Origin: Rubrivivax sp.
Lineage (GTDB): Bacteria > Pseudomonadota > Gammaproteobacteria > Burkholderiales > Burkholderiaceae_C
Assembly (NCBI GenBank): GCA_022843905.1
Contig: JALHMT010000002.1
Coordinates: 143,317-207,316 of the forward strand
DNA length: 64,000 bases
Direction of reading: 5' to 3'
Shown: positions 48,684 to 57,570 of the stretch, one piece after another
Numbering within the stretch: the stretch's first letter is position 1
How the letters are laid out: the number at the start of each line of letters is the position of its first letter
Translations under genes and position numbers: made by a program
The notes under the pieces: generated by a model
The model's input: only the letters and a program-made list of their open reading frames with translations
The model's database searches: none
Told to the model about the DNA's origin: nothing

Positions 48684-49814
48684 ATGGACACGCTCACCCA
48701 TGCCCTGTCGGGCGCATTGATCGCCCGGCTCATCACCATCCGCCAGCCGGTCCTGCCGGCCCCGCCCTCGGCTCCCGCCGTCGGACGCTTCACGGCGCCC
48801 TGGGACGGCCGGGCCGGTGCGCCGCTGCCCTGGCAGGGGGTGGTGGCGGGGCTGGTGGCTGGCGCCTTCCCCGACATCGACTCGGTCGCGCAGCTCTTCG
48901 GCGACGTGGCCTACCTGACCCACCACCGCGGCATCACGCATTCGGTGCTGCTGCTGCCGCTGTGGGCCTTCGGCCTGGCCTGGCTGCTGGCACGCTGTTT
49001 CGCCTTCACGCGGGCCCAGGCGGCGGGGTGGAAGAGTCTCTACGCCTTCACCTTTGCCGGTCTGGCCATCCACATCGCGGGCGACTGGATCACGCAGTTC
49101 GGCACCATGCTGCTGGCGCCGCTGTCCGACCGCCGCTTCGGGCTGGGCTCGATGTTCATCATCGACCTGGTCTTCACCGGGATGCTGCTGGCCGGGCTGC
49201 TGCTGGCGGCCCTGTGGCCGCGCCAGCGCTGGCCTGCCGCCCTGGGCCTGGCGGCGGCGGTCGGCTGGGTGGGCGTGGCCACCATGGGTCAGTACGAGGC
49301 CATCGCGGTGGGCGAGCGGCAGGCGCGCGCGCTGGGCATCACCGCGGCCGAGATCAACGTCATGCCGCGGCCGGCCTCACCCTTCAACTGGACGGTGTCG
49401 GTGAGCGACGGCAGCCGCTACCACATGTCGCACGTCAACACGCGCCGCAGCGAGCCCCTGAAGGCCGGCGCCGACGACAACTTCGTGCGCCGCTTCTCGG
49501 CGCCGTACGAACCCGTGGCGACGGCGCGCTGGCAGGTGGTGCCGCGTTTCGGCGACGCCGACACGCCGCCCTGGGTGAAGCAAGCCTGGGAGCACGAGGC
49601 CTTCGGCTTCTTCCGCTGGTTCGCGCAGACGCCGGCCCTGCTGAAGGTCCAGGTCAGCAAGAACGGCGACGAGCGCTGCGCGTGGTTCCGCGACCTGCGT
49701 TTCGAGTTCCCCGGCCGTGACGAGGCACCGTTCCGCTACGGCGTGTGCCTCAACGGCGACGCTTCGTCGGCGGTCGTCTACAAGCTCGAAGGCGGGCAGC
49801 GGCTGCCGGTCTGA
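48684..49814 (+). CDS. Membrane-bound metal-dependent hydrolase family protein (DUF457/YdjM-like)
   Basis: 376 aa. The N terminus (MDTLTHALSGALIAR) with HxxxG and the FPDIDSVAQLFGDVAYLTHHRGITHS motif, which carries conserved Asp and His, is characteristic of the YdjM/DUF457 family. About five membrane segments occupy residues 50-205, then a soluble ~170-residue domain follows. The reaction is unknown. The start is ATG 48684, divergent from the histidine kinase across 117 bp. Confidence 0.88.
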   Translation: MDTLTHALSGALIARLITIRQPVLPAPPSAPAVGRFTAPWDGRAGAPLPWQGVVAGLVAGAFPDIDSVAQLFGDVAYLTHHRGITHSVLLLPLWAFGLAWLLARCFAFTRAQAAGWKSLYAFTFAGLAIHIAGDWITQFGTMLLAPLSDRRFGLGSMFIIDLVFTGMLLAGLLLAALWPRQRWPAALGLAAAVGWVGVATMGQYEAIAVGERQARALGITAAEINVMPRPASPFNWTVSVSDGSRYHMSHVNTRRSEPLKAGADDNFVRRFSAPYEPVATARWQVVPRFGDADTPPWVKQAWEHEAFGFFRWFAQTPALLKVQVSKNGDERCAWFRDLRFEFPGRDEAPFRYGVCLNGDASSAVVYKLEGGQRLPV

Positions 49815-49871
49815 CCGCTTGCCGAGCCACGCTCAGAACAGCAGGGCAGGTCACCCCCATCACGATGTTTT

Positions 49872-49890
49872 GCCGCGCAGCCCGCGCGGC
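49872..49890. repeat. Small hairpin before the cupredoxin gene
   Basis: GCCGCGC, loop AGCCC and GCGCGGC form a perfect 7-bp stem just after the DUF457 gene. A TTTT precedes it on the plus strand, which is the wrong side for a plus-strand terminator; its role is unclear. Confidence 0.3.
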
Positions 49891-49964
49891 ATGATCCAGC
49901 GCACATGCGTGAAGTCCCTGCACCCCGTCACGCCTGCCCGGGTCGGGGTGGCGGCGGCCATCCC

Positions 49965-50573
49965 GTGGCCGTACTCTGGCGCCCGCTCGTTACCGGCGCC
50001 TTGCTGTGGGCCGCGGCGGCCCCGGCCGTCCTGGGTGCCGTCGTGACCGTGAGCGTGACCGACGCCGCCGGCCAGCCGCTGGCCGATGCCGTGGTGGCGG
50101 TGCTGGTCAGGGGCCAGCGGGCCACGGCTGCGCCCGGCACGACGGCCCAGATCGGCCAGAAGGACCGACAGTTCCTGCCCATGCTGCAGGTGGTGCAGAC
50201 CGGCACGGCGGTGCAGTTCCCCAATTTCGACGCGGTGCGCCACCACGTCTATTCGTTCTCGCCGGTCAAGCGCTTCGAGCTGAAGCTCTATGTCGGCACC
50301 CCAGAGGCGCCGGTGGTGTTCGACCGGCCCGGCGTTGCGGTGCTGGGCTGCAACATCCACGACCGCATGCAGGCGCACGTCGTGGTGGTGGACACGCCGC
50401 ACTTCGCCAAGACCGACGCAGCCGGGCAGCTCACGCTGGACCTGCCGCCCGGTGAGCACACGCTGCGCTCCTGGCACCCGGCGCTGGCCGAGACCGCCTG
50501 GTCGGTGATGCCCCTGGCGGTGCCCGCCGCCGGCACGCGCGCCAGCCTGACCTTGCCGGTGCCTGCGAGATGA
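49965..50573 (+). CDS. Cupredoxin-like periplasmic protein (methylamine utilization protein family)
   Basis: About 202 aa from GTG 49965, which places the hydrophobic segment LVTGALLWAAAAPAVLGA as a signal peptide; an ATG at 49905 adds 20 basic/polar residues in front. The N part has a carboxypeptidase-regulatory-like turn (DAAGQPLADAVVAVLV). The C part has amicyanin-type copper ligands: a histidine in AVRHHVYSFSP, then Cys-x2-His-x2-Met in VLGCNIHDRMQAH, so it could bind copper. No methylamine dehydrogenase genes are near. An ATGA overlap couples it to the GGDEF-EAL gene. Confidence 0.82.
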   Translation: MAVLWRPLVTGALLWAAAAPAVLGAVVTVSVTDAAGQPLADAVVAVLVRGQRATAAPGTTAQIGQKDRQFLPMLQVVQTGTAVQFPNFDAVRHHVYSFSPVKRFELKLYVGTPEAPVVFDRPGVAVLGCNIHDRMQAHVVVVDTPHFAKTDAAGQLTLDLPPGEHTLRSWHPALAETAWSVMPLAVPAAGTRASLTLPVPAR

Positions 50574-52990
50574 CGGCGGGCAAGGGCCTGCGCAGCGCCT
50601 GGCGCCGGTTGTCGGGCTTCTTCGCGCATCGCCTGGACGTGCGCATCGTGAGCCTGTTCCTGGCCTTGCTGCTGCTGGTGCAGATGGCCAGCCTGCTGAC
50701 CATCCGCCGCAGCATCGAGCGCCAGGCGCGCGTGCAGGTGGGTGTCGAACTTCACAACGGCGAGAACGTGCTGCACCGCCTGCTGGCGCAGACCGAGCAG
50801 CAGCTGACCGACGGCGCGCGTCTGCTGGCCGCCGACTATGGCTTCCGCTCGGCCATCGCGAGCAAGGACCAGCCGACCATCCTGGACGCGCTGGACAACC
50901 AGGGCCGGCGCATCGGCGCTCACGCGGCCGTGTTCAGCGACGCGCACAACGCCATCGTGGCGTCGACCTTCGCCGACGCCGCGGTGATCTCGCCGCTGGT
51001 GCAGGACAACCTGCGTGCGCCGCAGGCCGGCAGCCGCGACGCCCGCGTGCGTGTGCTGGACGGTGCGCCCTACCAGCTGGTGACGGTGCCGGTGCGGGCG
51101 CCGCAGCTCATCGGTCACGTGTCGATCGGATTCCCGCTGACGGCCGACCTGCTGCGCGACCTGGAAAGCCTGTCGCCGCTGAAGATGGCGCTGGTGTCGC
51201 GGCCGCTGGGTCAGGAGCGCTGGGCGCTGCTGCCTTTGGGGGAGCGCCGGCCCGGCCTGCAGCCTCTGGTGGCGGGGCTGAACGACGACGACCTGCAGTA
51301 CGGCCTGGCCTGGGACGGCGAGGACTACAGCGCTCACCTGGTGCCCCTGGCGCGCAATGCCACGCACGAGGTGGCCGCCCTGTTGATGCGATCCGTCGAC
51401 GAGGCCGTGGCGCCCTACCGTTCACTGCAGCTCACGCTGCTGGGCATCACGCTGCTGGGCCTGGGCGTGTTCGGTGCTGGCAGCCTGGTGACGGCGCGCC
51501 GCATCACCGGCCCCATCAAGCTGCTGTCGGCCAGCGCCGAACGCCTGGGCGCGGGCGACTACGACACGCCCGTCACCGTGGCCTCGCGCGACGAGGTGCG
51601 CGACCTGGCGCGCTCCTTCGAACTGATGCGCCAGGGCATGCAGCAGCGCGACGCGCAGATCCGCCGCCTGGCCTACTGGGATCCGCTGACCGGGCTGCCC
51701 AACCGCGAGCAGCTGCGCGATCTGCTGCGCGATCGCCTGGCGCAGGGGCAGCGGCGCGGCTCCCCGGTGTCGGTGCTGATGCTGGACCTGGACCGCTTCA
51801 AGTACGTCAACGACGTGCTCGGCCATGCCTTCGGCGACCGCGTGCTCAGGCAGATCGCGCTGCGCCTGACGGGCGACGCGGTGCGCGACGGCGACATCGT
51901 GGCGCGCCTGTCGGGCGACGAGTTCGCCGTGGTCATGCCCGAGGCCGACACCGGCCTGGCCACGCAGATCGCGCGCCGCGTGCGCCAGGCGCTGGAGCAG
52001 CCGCTGGTGCTGGACGACCAGACGGTGGACGTGGGCGCCAGCGTCGGCGTGGCCACCGCCCCGGCGCACGGCGACGACGCCGACATGCTGCTGTCGCGCG
52101 CCGAGGTGGCGATGTATGCCGCCAAGGAGCGCCAGAGCGGCGTGACGGTCTACGACCCGGCGCTCGACACCGACAGCGCCGAGTCGCTGTCGCTGCTGAG
52201 CGAGCTGCGCACCGCTGTCGACCACGACCAGCTGCGCCTGTTCCTGCAGCCCAAGGTGGCGCTGGCCAGCGGCGTGGTGCTGGGTGCCGAGGCCCTGGTG
52301 CGATGGCAGCACCCGACGCGCGGCATGGTGGCACCCATGCGCTTCATTCCCTTCGCCGAGCAGACCGGATTCATCCGCGTGCTGACCGGCTGGATGATCG
52401 AGCGCTGCGCGGCACGCAGCAGCGCCTTGCGCGCGCAGGGCCTGCACCTGAAGTTCGCCATCAACCTGAGCACGCGCGACCTGCTGGACCAGGACCTGCC
52501 GGGCAAGCTGGAAAAGCTGCTGGCCCGGGACCGCATGGACCCGCGCGCGCTCTGCATGGAGATCACCGAGAGCGCCATCATGGACGACCCGCAGCGCGCG
52601 CTGCAGACGCTGCACCGCCTGCACGGCATGGGACTGCGCCTGTCGATCGACGACTTCGGCACCGGCTACTCGTCCTTGGCCTACCTCAAGCGGCTGCCGC
52701 TGCACGAGCTGAAGATCGACAAGAGCTTCGTGATGGCGATGGAGCGCGACCGTGCCGACCTGAAGATCGTGCGCTCGACCATCGACCTGGCGCACAACCT
52801 GGGGCTGTCGGTGGTGGCCGAAGGCGTCGAGAACGAGCAGTCCTGGGGCCTGCTGCGTGCGATGCGCTGCGACGAAGCCCAGGGCTACTTCATCGCCAGG
52901 CCGATGCCGGAGGCCGACTTCGCGCCGTGGCTGGCGAGCTTCCAGTCGCCCAGCGGCGATCTGAACTCGGAGCTGGCGGCGCTGCTGTAG
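50570..52990 (+). CDS. Membrane-bound GGDEF-EAL protein with periplasmic sensor and HAMP
   Basis: 806 aa. TM helix 1 (about 25-43), a periplasmic sensor (about 45-283, with no recognised motif), TM helix 2 (about 286-308), HAMP (309-360), GGDEF (about 362-530) and EAL (about 543-790). The cyclase signature is SGDEF (448-452), an acceptable variant, with an RxxD inhibitory site just before it. The EAL motif (574-576) and the INLST, EITES, DDFGTGYSS, KIDKSF, AEGVEN and QGYF residues are present, so phosphodiesterase activity is likely. It shares a 4-nt overlap with the cupredoxin-like gene, so that protein is probably its periplasmic partner or ligand. Confidence 0.93.
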   Translation: MTAGKGLRSAWRRLSGFFAHRLDVRIVSLFLALLLLVQMASLLTIRRSIERQARVQVGVELHNGENVLHRLLAQTEQQLTDGARLLAADYGFRSAIASKDQPTILDALDNQGRRIGAHAAVFSDAHNAIVASTFADAAVISPLVQDNLRAPQAGSRDARVRVLDGAPYQLVTVPVRAPQLIGHVSIGFPLTADLLRDLESLSPLKMALVSRPLGQERWALLPLGERRPGLQPLVAGLNDDDLQYGLAWDGEDYSAHLVPLARNATHEVAALLMRSVDEAVAPYRSLQLTLLGITLLGLGVFGAGSLVTARRITGPIKLLSASAERLGAGDYDTPVTVASRDEVRDLARSFELMRQGMQQRDAQIRRLAYWDPLTGLPNREQLRDLLRDRLAQGQRRGSPVSVLMLDLDRFKYVNDVLGHAFGDRVLRQIALRLTGDAVRDGDIVARLSGDEFAVVMPEADTGLATQIARRVRQALEQPLVLDDQTVDVGASVGVATAPAHGDDADMLLSRAEVAMYAAKERQSGVTVYDPALDTDSAESLSLLSELRTAVDHDQLRLFLQPKVALASGVVLGAEALVRWQHPTRGMVAPMRFIPFAEQTGFIRVLTGWMIERCAARSSALRAQGLHLKFAINLSTRDLLDQDLPGKLEKLLARDRMDPRALCMEITESAIMDDPQRALQTLHRLHGMGLRLSIDDFGTGYSSLAYLKRLPLHELKIDKSFVMAMERDRADLKIVRSTIDLAHNLGLSVVAEGVENEQSWGLLRAMRCDEAQGYFIARPMPEADFAPWLASFQSPSGDLNSELAALL

Positions 52991-53265
52991 ATCAAGGGCG
53001 GCGCCCAGCGCCGGGGCCCGCCACCTGCGTGGGCATCTGCTAGCCGGTGACCGGCGACGTGCTCTGCGCGTGCAGCATTCACCGCCGGTTCGGCGGCTCC
53101 CATGGCGTCGAGCGCGGTGGCGCTGATGCCTGCCACCCGGGTTTCCACTGCCGGTCAGCGGCCATCGATGGATTGCAGGAGCCACGGCGGACCTGCAGAA
53201 TCGACCGAGGATCCGTGGGCCGCTGCGGGCTCACGGCACTCACAAGAACCCGACGAGGAGACCCG
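52991..53265. other. Intergenic region
   Basis: 275 bp with no supportable gene. The frames running through it have no ribosome-binding site or family-like sequence. It should hold the promoter of the metallo-beta-lactamase-fold gene; no clear boxes are visible. Confidence 0.45.
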
Positions 53266-54441
53266 ATGGCCACCCCGCAAAGCACGATCGACCACCCCGA
53301 TGGCAGCTACCTCGGTCGGCCGTCCCGCCGGCGACTGCTCGGCGCCGGCACGGGCTCGCTGGCCTTGCTGGCCGCCGGCGGCCTGTTCGGCGGCCGCGTG
53401 GCGCAGGCGCGCACGCTGGACTCACCTGCCGCGGTGCCGGTGGTCGACAAGCTGGCCGTGCGCGTGGTCACCGACTCCTACCATCATGCGTTCGAGCCTG
53501 GCCGCATGCAGGGCCCGGTGCTGGTACAGCGACTGGGCTTCGCAGTGTCGCCGCGCACGCCGCCGCAGCGCACGCTGCAGAGCGAATGGGGCCTGGCGCT
53601 GCACCTGGAGTCCACACGCGGGAGCGAGACGCGGCAGGTCCTGGTCGACTTCGCCTACACGTCTGAGACGCTGCTGAACAATCTGCTGCTTGCCGGCATC
53701 GATGCATCGCGCCTGGATGCGCTGGCCCTCAGCCATGGCCACTTCGATCACTTCGGTGGCATGGTGGGCTTCCTGCGCGCCAACAAGGGCAAACTGAAGT
53801 CGGGCCTGCCTTTCTACCTGGGGGGCGAGGAGTGCTTCTGCACCCGTGAGCTCAACGTGGCGGGCGACGCCGGAAGTTTCGGCGCGCTGGATCGGCAGGC
53901 GATCCAGGATGCCGGCCTGACTGTCACCTTCGCCGAGAAGCCCTCGATCCTGGCCGACCATGGGTTCACCACCGGCTGGATTCCAGCCACGTCCTTCGAA
54001 AGGGTGCTCGCGCCCACGCGGATGAGTGTCGGCAAGAGTGATGGTCTGGGGTGCGCCCCCGCCGACATGCCGCCGGCCAAGCGCAACCTCAGCAAGGTGC
54101 CCGATGACTTCGAACACGAACAGGCCACGGCCTTCCACGTCAAGGGCCGCGGGCTGGTGGTGATGACGTCCTGTGGGCACCGCGGGATTGTGAATTCGGT
54201 GCGCACGGCCATGAAGGTGTCGGGTGTCGACAAGGTGCACGCCATCCTGGGGGGCTTCCACCTGGCGCCGCACACGGCCGACTACCAGCGCCAGACCCTG
54301 ACCGAACTGAAGGCCATCAACCCGGACTTCCTGATTCCCATGCACTGTTCGGGCGAGACCTTCATCTCCATGGTGCAGCAGGACATGCCGGACAGGTTCA
54401 TCCGCTCGTCCACGGGAACGCGTTTCACCTTCGGCGCCTGA
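53266..54441 (+). CDS. Metallo-beta-lactamase-fold hydrolase exported by the Tat pathway
   Basis: 391 aa. The N terminus carries a twin-arginine-type signal (PSRRRLLGAGTG, then a Leu/Ala-rich stretch ending VAQARTLD), so it is probably exported folded with its metal. The metal site HxHxDH is seen in SHGHFDHFGG, with further ligands in TSCGHRG and PMHCSGE. It resembles the MBL-fold family close to 7,8-dihydropterin-6-methyl-4-(beta-D-ribofuranosyl)aminobenzene-phosphate synthases, a group that also includes quorum-quenching and other hydrolases. The start follows GACGAGGAG, 6-8 nt upstream. No operon partner is evident. Confidence 0.88.
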   Translation: MATPQSTIDHPDGSYLGRPSRRRLLGAGTGSLALLAAGGLFGGRVAQARTLDSPAAVPVVDKLAVRVVTDSYHHAFEPGRMQGPVLVQRLGFAVSPRTPPQRTLQSEWGLALHLESTRGSETRQVLVDFAYTSETLLNNLLLAGIDASRLDALALSHGHFDHFGGMVGFLRANKGKLKSGLPFYLGGEECFCTRELNVAGDAGSFGALDRQAIQDAGLTVTFAEKPSILADHGFTTGWIPATSFERVLAPTRMSVGKSDGLGCAPADMPPAKRNLSKVPDDFEHEQATAFHVKGRGLVVMTSCGHRGIVNSVRTAMKVSGVDKVHAILGGFHLAPHTADYQRQTLTELKAINPDFLIPMHCSGETFISMVQQDMPDRFIRSSTGTRFTFGA

Positions 54442-54607
54442 TCGACGGGGGCGGCGAGGGGGCGGCGACCCCTGCGGCGCGCTCCGGCAGCGGTATACCG
54501 TCACGGTGCGGGCCGTTGATACAACATCGGCTTACCAAAGTCCTTGCTGCCCGGTGCCGGCAGACCGCACACTGTTCTGCATCGCCATCTCGTCATCACA
54601 CTCCGCC

Positions 54608-55240
54608 ATGCGCCTGCCCTCCGCCCTTCGCCCCCGCCCGGCACTGGCCGCCCTGTTCGCCGCAAGCGCGGTGCTTTGCGGCACGGTGGTGCAGGCCGCC
54701 CCGGTGGCGGCCAGCTATCAGTTCAGCGCCGTCGCCTTCGACGAAGGCGGCACGCTCACCGGGACGATCTCCGGCACCCTTCTCGAATGGCTGCTGGCGC
54801 CCATGCCGCCCTTTGCCGCCGGCACCAGCCGCATGACGCTGCCCGAAGTCGGCGGCTTCTCGGCCAGCTTCAGCGGCAGCAGTGTGCTGCCCGATGCGAA
54901 CTTCGAGTTCGGCGAACTGATCTCGGTGACGCTGGTGGACGACGCCACGTTCGGCGCCAACGGTGGCCAGCCCGGTACCTCGCCCGCGATGTTCGTGCTG
55001 ACGGCCTACGACGCCGCTTCGGATTCCGACCTGTTCATCCGTTTTGCGGCCCTGGCCGGCGCGATCCCGCTGCTGGGCGATGCGCCGGGCGCCGGCATCG
55101 ACTGGCGGTCCGATGACGTCAGCGCACGCCTGAGCGATCAGGTCAGCGTGCAGCTGCAGGGGCCGACGCCGGTGCCCGCGCCGCCGAGCCTGGCGCTGGC
55201 CCTGCTGGCGCTCGGCCTGATGGGACTGCGCCGGCGATAG
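54608..55240 (+). CDS. Secreted protein with a PEP-CTERM-like sorting signal
   Basis: 210 aa with an N-terminal signal peptide (ALRPRPALAALFAASAVLCG, cleavage after VVQA) and a C-terminal tripartite end: PTPVPAPPS, a Leu/Ala-rich helix and the basic tail LRRR. In PEP-CTERM the motif reads V-P-E-P; here it is V-P-A-P-P-S, a variant. Between them is an acidic, Gly/Ser-rich beta-like domain with no recognised family. Exosortase/PEP-CTERM systems sort such proteins to the outer surface in species that make exopolysaccharide; the exosortase is not in this window. The start is the ATG that directly precedes the signal peptide. Confidence 0.8.
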   Translation: MRLPSALRPRPALAALFAASAVLCGTVVQAAPVAASYQFSAVAFDEGGTLTGTISGTLLEWLLAPMPPFAAGTSRMTLPEVGGFSASFSGSSVLPDANFEFGELISVTLVDDATFGANGGQPGTSPAMFVLTAYDAASDSDLFIRFAALAGAIPLLGDAPGAGIDWRSDDVSARLSDQVSVQLQGPTPVPAPPSLALALLALGLMGLRRR

Positions 55241-55298
55241 ACCCCGCTGGCCGCAGCCTGCCGGCGCTTTCCCGATCGGCGAAGCCGCGACGCTTCCG

Positions 55299-55658
55299 TC
55301 AGCCCGCTTCCGTCACGCCCAGGCGGCGGGCGAAGTCGGTGTCGCGGATCTGCAGGTAGTCCTCGGTCGTGAAGCCGTCGTGGTCGTGCGCCAGCATCAT
55401 CATCTCCTCGAAGATCTCGGGGAAGGCGCTGGTCGGGTAGATCTCCGCGTGCTCGGTGCGCGCCGTCGCCGCCCAGGGCCGGCCAGCCTTGGCGGGCAAG
55501 GCCACCCCGGCCTCGACGAAGACGCAGTACTCGCCGGCGTGGAACAGATCCCGGGGGGAGTGGTATTCGTCGACCTCGACGCCGTCGATGACAAGGACCT
55601 CGTAGTCGTCCACCTTCTTCACGCTATCGACCTTGCGGACAGTGACGAGCTTGCGCAT
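55299..55658 (-). CDS. Small protein resembling the N-terminal OB-like domain of an RNA-ligase family
   Basis: 119 aa. The first ~55 residues (MRKLVTVRKVDSVKKVDDYE, then VEVDEYHSPRDLFHAGEYCVFVEAGVALP) resemble the start of the DRB0094/Rnl5-type RNA ligases, whose N-terminal OB-fold opens with a MRKLATIR-like strand and has a later GDYCVYFE strand. The adenylation (nucleotidyltransferase) domain with its lysine motif is absent, so it cannot be a full ligase. The C-terminal ~60 residues (HAEIYPTSAFPEIFEEMMM, then HDHDGFTTEDYLQIRD) are not recognised. It is alone between the PEP-CTERM-like gene and the methyltransferase. The similarity is judged by eye, so a different OB-like origin is possible. 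Confidence 0.6.
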   Translation of the reverse strand: MRKLVTVRKVDSVKKVDDYEVLVIDGVEVDEYHSPRDLFHAGEYCVFVEAGVALPAKAGRPWAATARTEHAEIYPTSAFPEIFEEMMMLAHDHDGFTTEDYLQIRDTDFARRLGVTEAG

Positions 55659-55858
55659 GAACGATTCCAGCGGCTGTTGAAGTGCGGAAATGCTAGCCGA
55701 AGGCCCGGCAGCCTCGTGGCGCCGGGCGCATGGCCTCTGGCCACGGAGGGCCGGTCAGCGGCCCCACGGCCGCGCCGTCGTGCATCATCGCGGCCCGGCG
55801 CGGGTGTCTGCAGCGACGCGCTTAGACTCCACTCCCGCCAAGGCATGAAGGAGAAGGC

Positions 55859-56563
55859 ATGGCGCTGAAACACGAACAAGAGCGACTCGAGCGCGATCTG
55901 AAGCTCGACGAGATGCTGCAATCCGAGTCCGGTCGGGCGGCCTTCTGGAGCGAACTGGGCGAGCAGGCGAAGAAGGATTCGCTGATCGATCTGCTGGAGG
56001 GCACGCTGTCCCTGGAAGGCGACGTCATCGAGTGCGGCGTGTACCGCGGCAGTTCGCTGTTCAGGATCTGCCAGGCCCTGAAGCAGGGCGGGGCCGACAA
56101 GGCCGTCTATGCCTGCGACAGCTTCGAAGGATTCCCCGACGACCGCGTGACGACACGCGACACCACCCTGTTCCGACCGCTCACCAAGCTGCGCGCGAAG
56201 TTCCGTCTGGCCAGCGACGTGCCCGACAGGATCCAGCGTTTCTCGCGCCATTACGGCGTGCCGGTTCAGGTGGTCAAGGGCTACTTCTCCAACACGCTGC
56301 CGACGCTGGCGCTGGACCGGCTGTGCTTCATCCACCTCGATGTCGACATCTACGAGTCCTACAAGGAATGCCTGGAGCGCCTGTACCCGTTGCTGACGCC
56401 GGGCGGCGTGGTGGTGTTCGACGACTACGGTTCGTCGAAGTGGCCCGGCGCGAAGCGCGCCGTCGACGAGTTCTTCAGCACCCGTCCCGGGAAGGTCGAG
56501 CGTTCGACCGCGCGCGAGGACGCCGCCTGGTTCGTGCGCAAGCCTCTGGCGGCCGGGGCCTGA
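55859..56563 (+). CDS. TylF/MycF-type (macrocin O-methyltransferase-like) methyltransferase
   Basis: 234 aa SAM-dependent enzyme. The SAM-binding motif is VIECGVYRGSSLFRICQAL (about residues 56-74), followed by ACDSFEGFPDD and the metal-binding CFIHLDVDIYESYKECLERLYPLL and GGVVVFDDYGSSKWPGAK blocks of the TylF family. Members methylate sugar hydroxyls in antibiotics or surface glycans. No glycan genes are adjacent. The start at 55859 follows GAAGGAGAAGGC. Convergent with the LysR gene that begins the AtuA cluster. Confidence 0.88.
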   Translation: MALKHEQERLERDLKLDEMLQSESGRAAFWSELGEQAKKDSLIDLLEGTLSLEGDVIECGVYRGSSLFRICQALKQGGADKAVYACDSFEGFPDDRVTTRDTTLFRPLTKLRAKFRLASDVPDRIQRFSRHYGVPVQVVKGYFSNTLPTLALDRLCFIHLDVDIYESYKECLERLYPLLTPGGVVVFDDYGSSKWPGAKRAVDEFFSTRPGKVERSTAREDAAWFVRKPLAAGA

Positions 56564-56581
56564 GGCCAGGCACCCGGCCGG

Positions 56582-57484
56582 TCACGCGGTCCGCTTGTCC
56601 TGGGGCACCCCCGCGATCACGGCGTCCCACAGTGCACGTGTGGCGGGTGACAGCGTGCGGCCGCGGCGCTTGACGAGGTAGATCGGCCGCAAGGCCAGAC
56701 GCTCGTCGAGCCGCACGGCGACCAGTCCAGGCCGCAGGCACAAGGGCAGGGCCATCTGCGGCACCAGGCTGACGCCGAAGTCCTGCGCCACCAGGCCGGC
56801 CAGGGTGCCGAACTGCGAGACCTCCAGGCCGGTGTCGTGCACGGCGGCCTTCAGGAGCCAGGCCTGCGTCTGTTGCCACACGCTGCCGGTGCGCACGGTC
56901 TGCACGAAGGGCTTGCCGCGCAGGTCGCGAAAGCGCACGCCGGCCCTGGCGGCCAGTGGATCGTCGTGCCGGCACAGGAGGTAGAAGCGTTCGCGGAAGA
57001 GCAGCGTCGATTCGAACTCGAGGTCGTTGCCGCGCTGTGCGTTGAGCCCGAAGTCCACTTCGCCGGCGGCGACCAGCGACAGGCAGCGGTCCGACACCAC
57101 GTCCAGCAGGCGCAGCGTGACGGCGGGGTGGGCGTCGCGGAAGGAAGCCAGGATCAGGGCCAGCCAGTCCGAGGCCAGCGACGGCGGCGCCGCCACCGCG
57201 ACGCGACCGCTGCCCAGCGCGGCCCGGTGCTGCACGCCGGTCAGCGTGGCGCGGATCTCGTCGGCGATGCGGTGGGCGCCCTCGGAGAAGGCCTGGCCTT
57301 CGGCCGTCAGCGACACGTTGCGCGTGTCGCGATCGAACAGGCGTGCACCGACCTGTGTCTCCAGCCGACCGATCATCTGGCTGAAGGCCGAGGCACTGAC
57401 ATTGCACCGGCGTGCCGCCACGGCGAAGCGCCGGGTCTCTTCCAGCGCAAGAAAGGCGTCGATGAGGCGGCCTGAGAGATTCAT
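56582..57484 (-). CDS. LysR-family transcriptional regulator
   Basis: 300 aa. The winged helix (DAFLALEETRRFAVAARRCNVSASAFSQMIGRLE, residues 8-41 region) is followed by the effector domain (about 90-290). The start at 57484 (MNLSGR) is chosen over ATG 57544, which would run into the divergent promoter. It lies 86 bp from the divergent AtuA-like gene, a gap with AT-rich stretches (CATAAAATCC near 57512), and is the likely regulator of that operon. Confidence 0.9.
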   Translation of the reverse strand: MNLSGRLIDAFLALEETRRFAVAARRCNVSASAFSQMIGRLETQVGARLFDRDTRNVSLTAEGQAFSEGAHRIADEIRATLTGVQHRAALGSGRVAVAAPPSLASDWLALILASFRDAHPAVTLRLLDVVSDRCLSLVAAGEVDFGLNAQRGNDLEFESTLLFRERFYLLCRHDDPLAARAGVRFRDLRGKPFVQTVRTGSVWQQTQAWLLKAAVHDTGLEVSQFGTLAGLVAQDFGVSLVPQMALPLCLRPGLVAVRLDERLALRPIYLVKRRGRTLSPATRALWDAVIAGVPQDKRTA

Positions 57485-57570
57485 CGAGTTTGCTTCACAG
57501 TTGTTCCATAAAATCCAGTTTACCGGCATGAAGGGGCAAGCCACACTGCCGTTTTGCGAAGGGAGAGGCG
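57485..57570. promoter_or_regulatory. LysR/AtuA divergent promoter
   Basis: 86 bp, AT-rich compared with the rest of the window, between the LysR gene and the AtuA-like operon. TTGCTT (57489-57494) and CATAAAAT (57512-57519) are the most promoter-like elements; an exact -35/-10 pair is not assigned. Confidence 0.4.

Noticed and set aside
49905..53265. Methylamine utilization cluster
   Set aside because: Only one protein belongs to the family by name; no methylamine dehydrogenase, mau or mxa genes are present.
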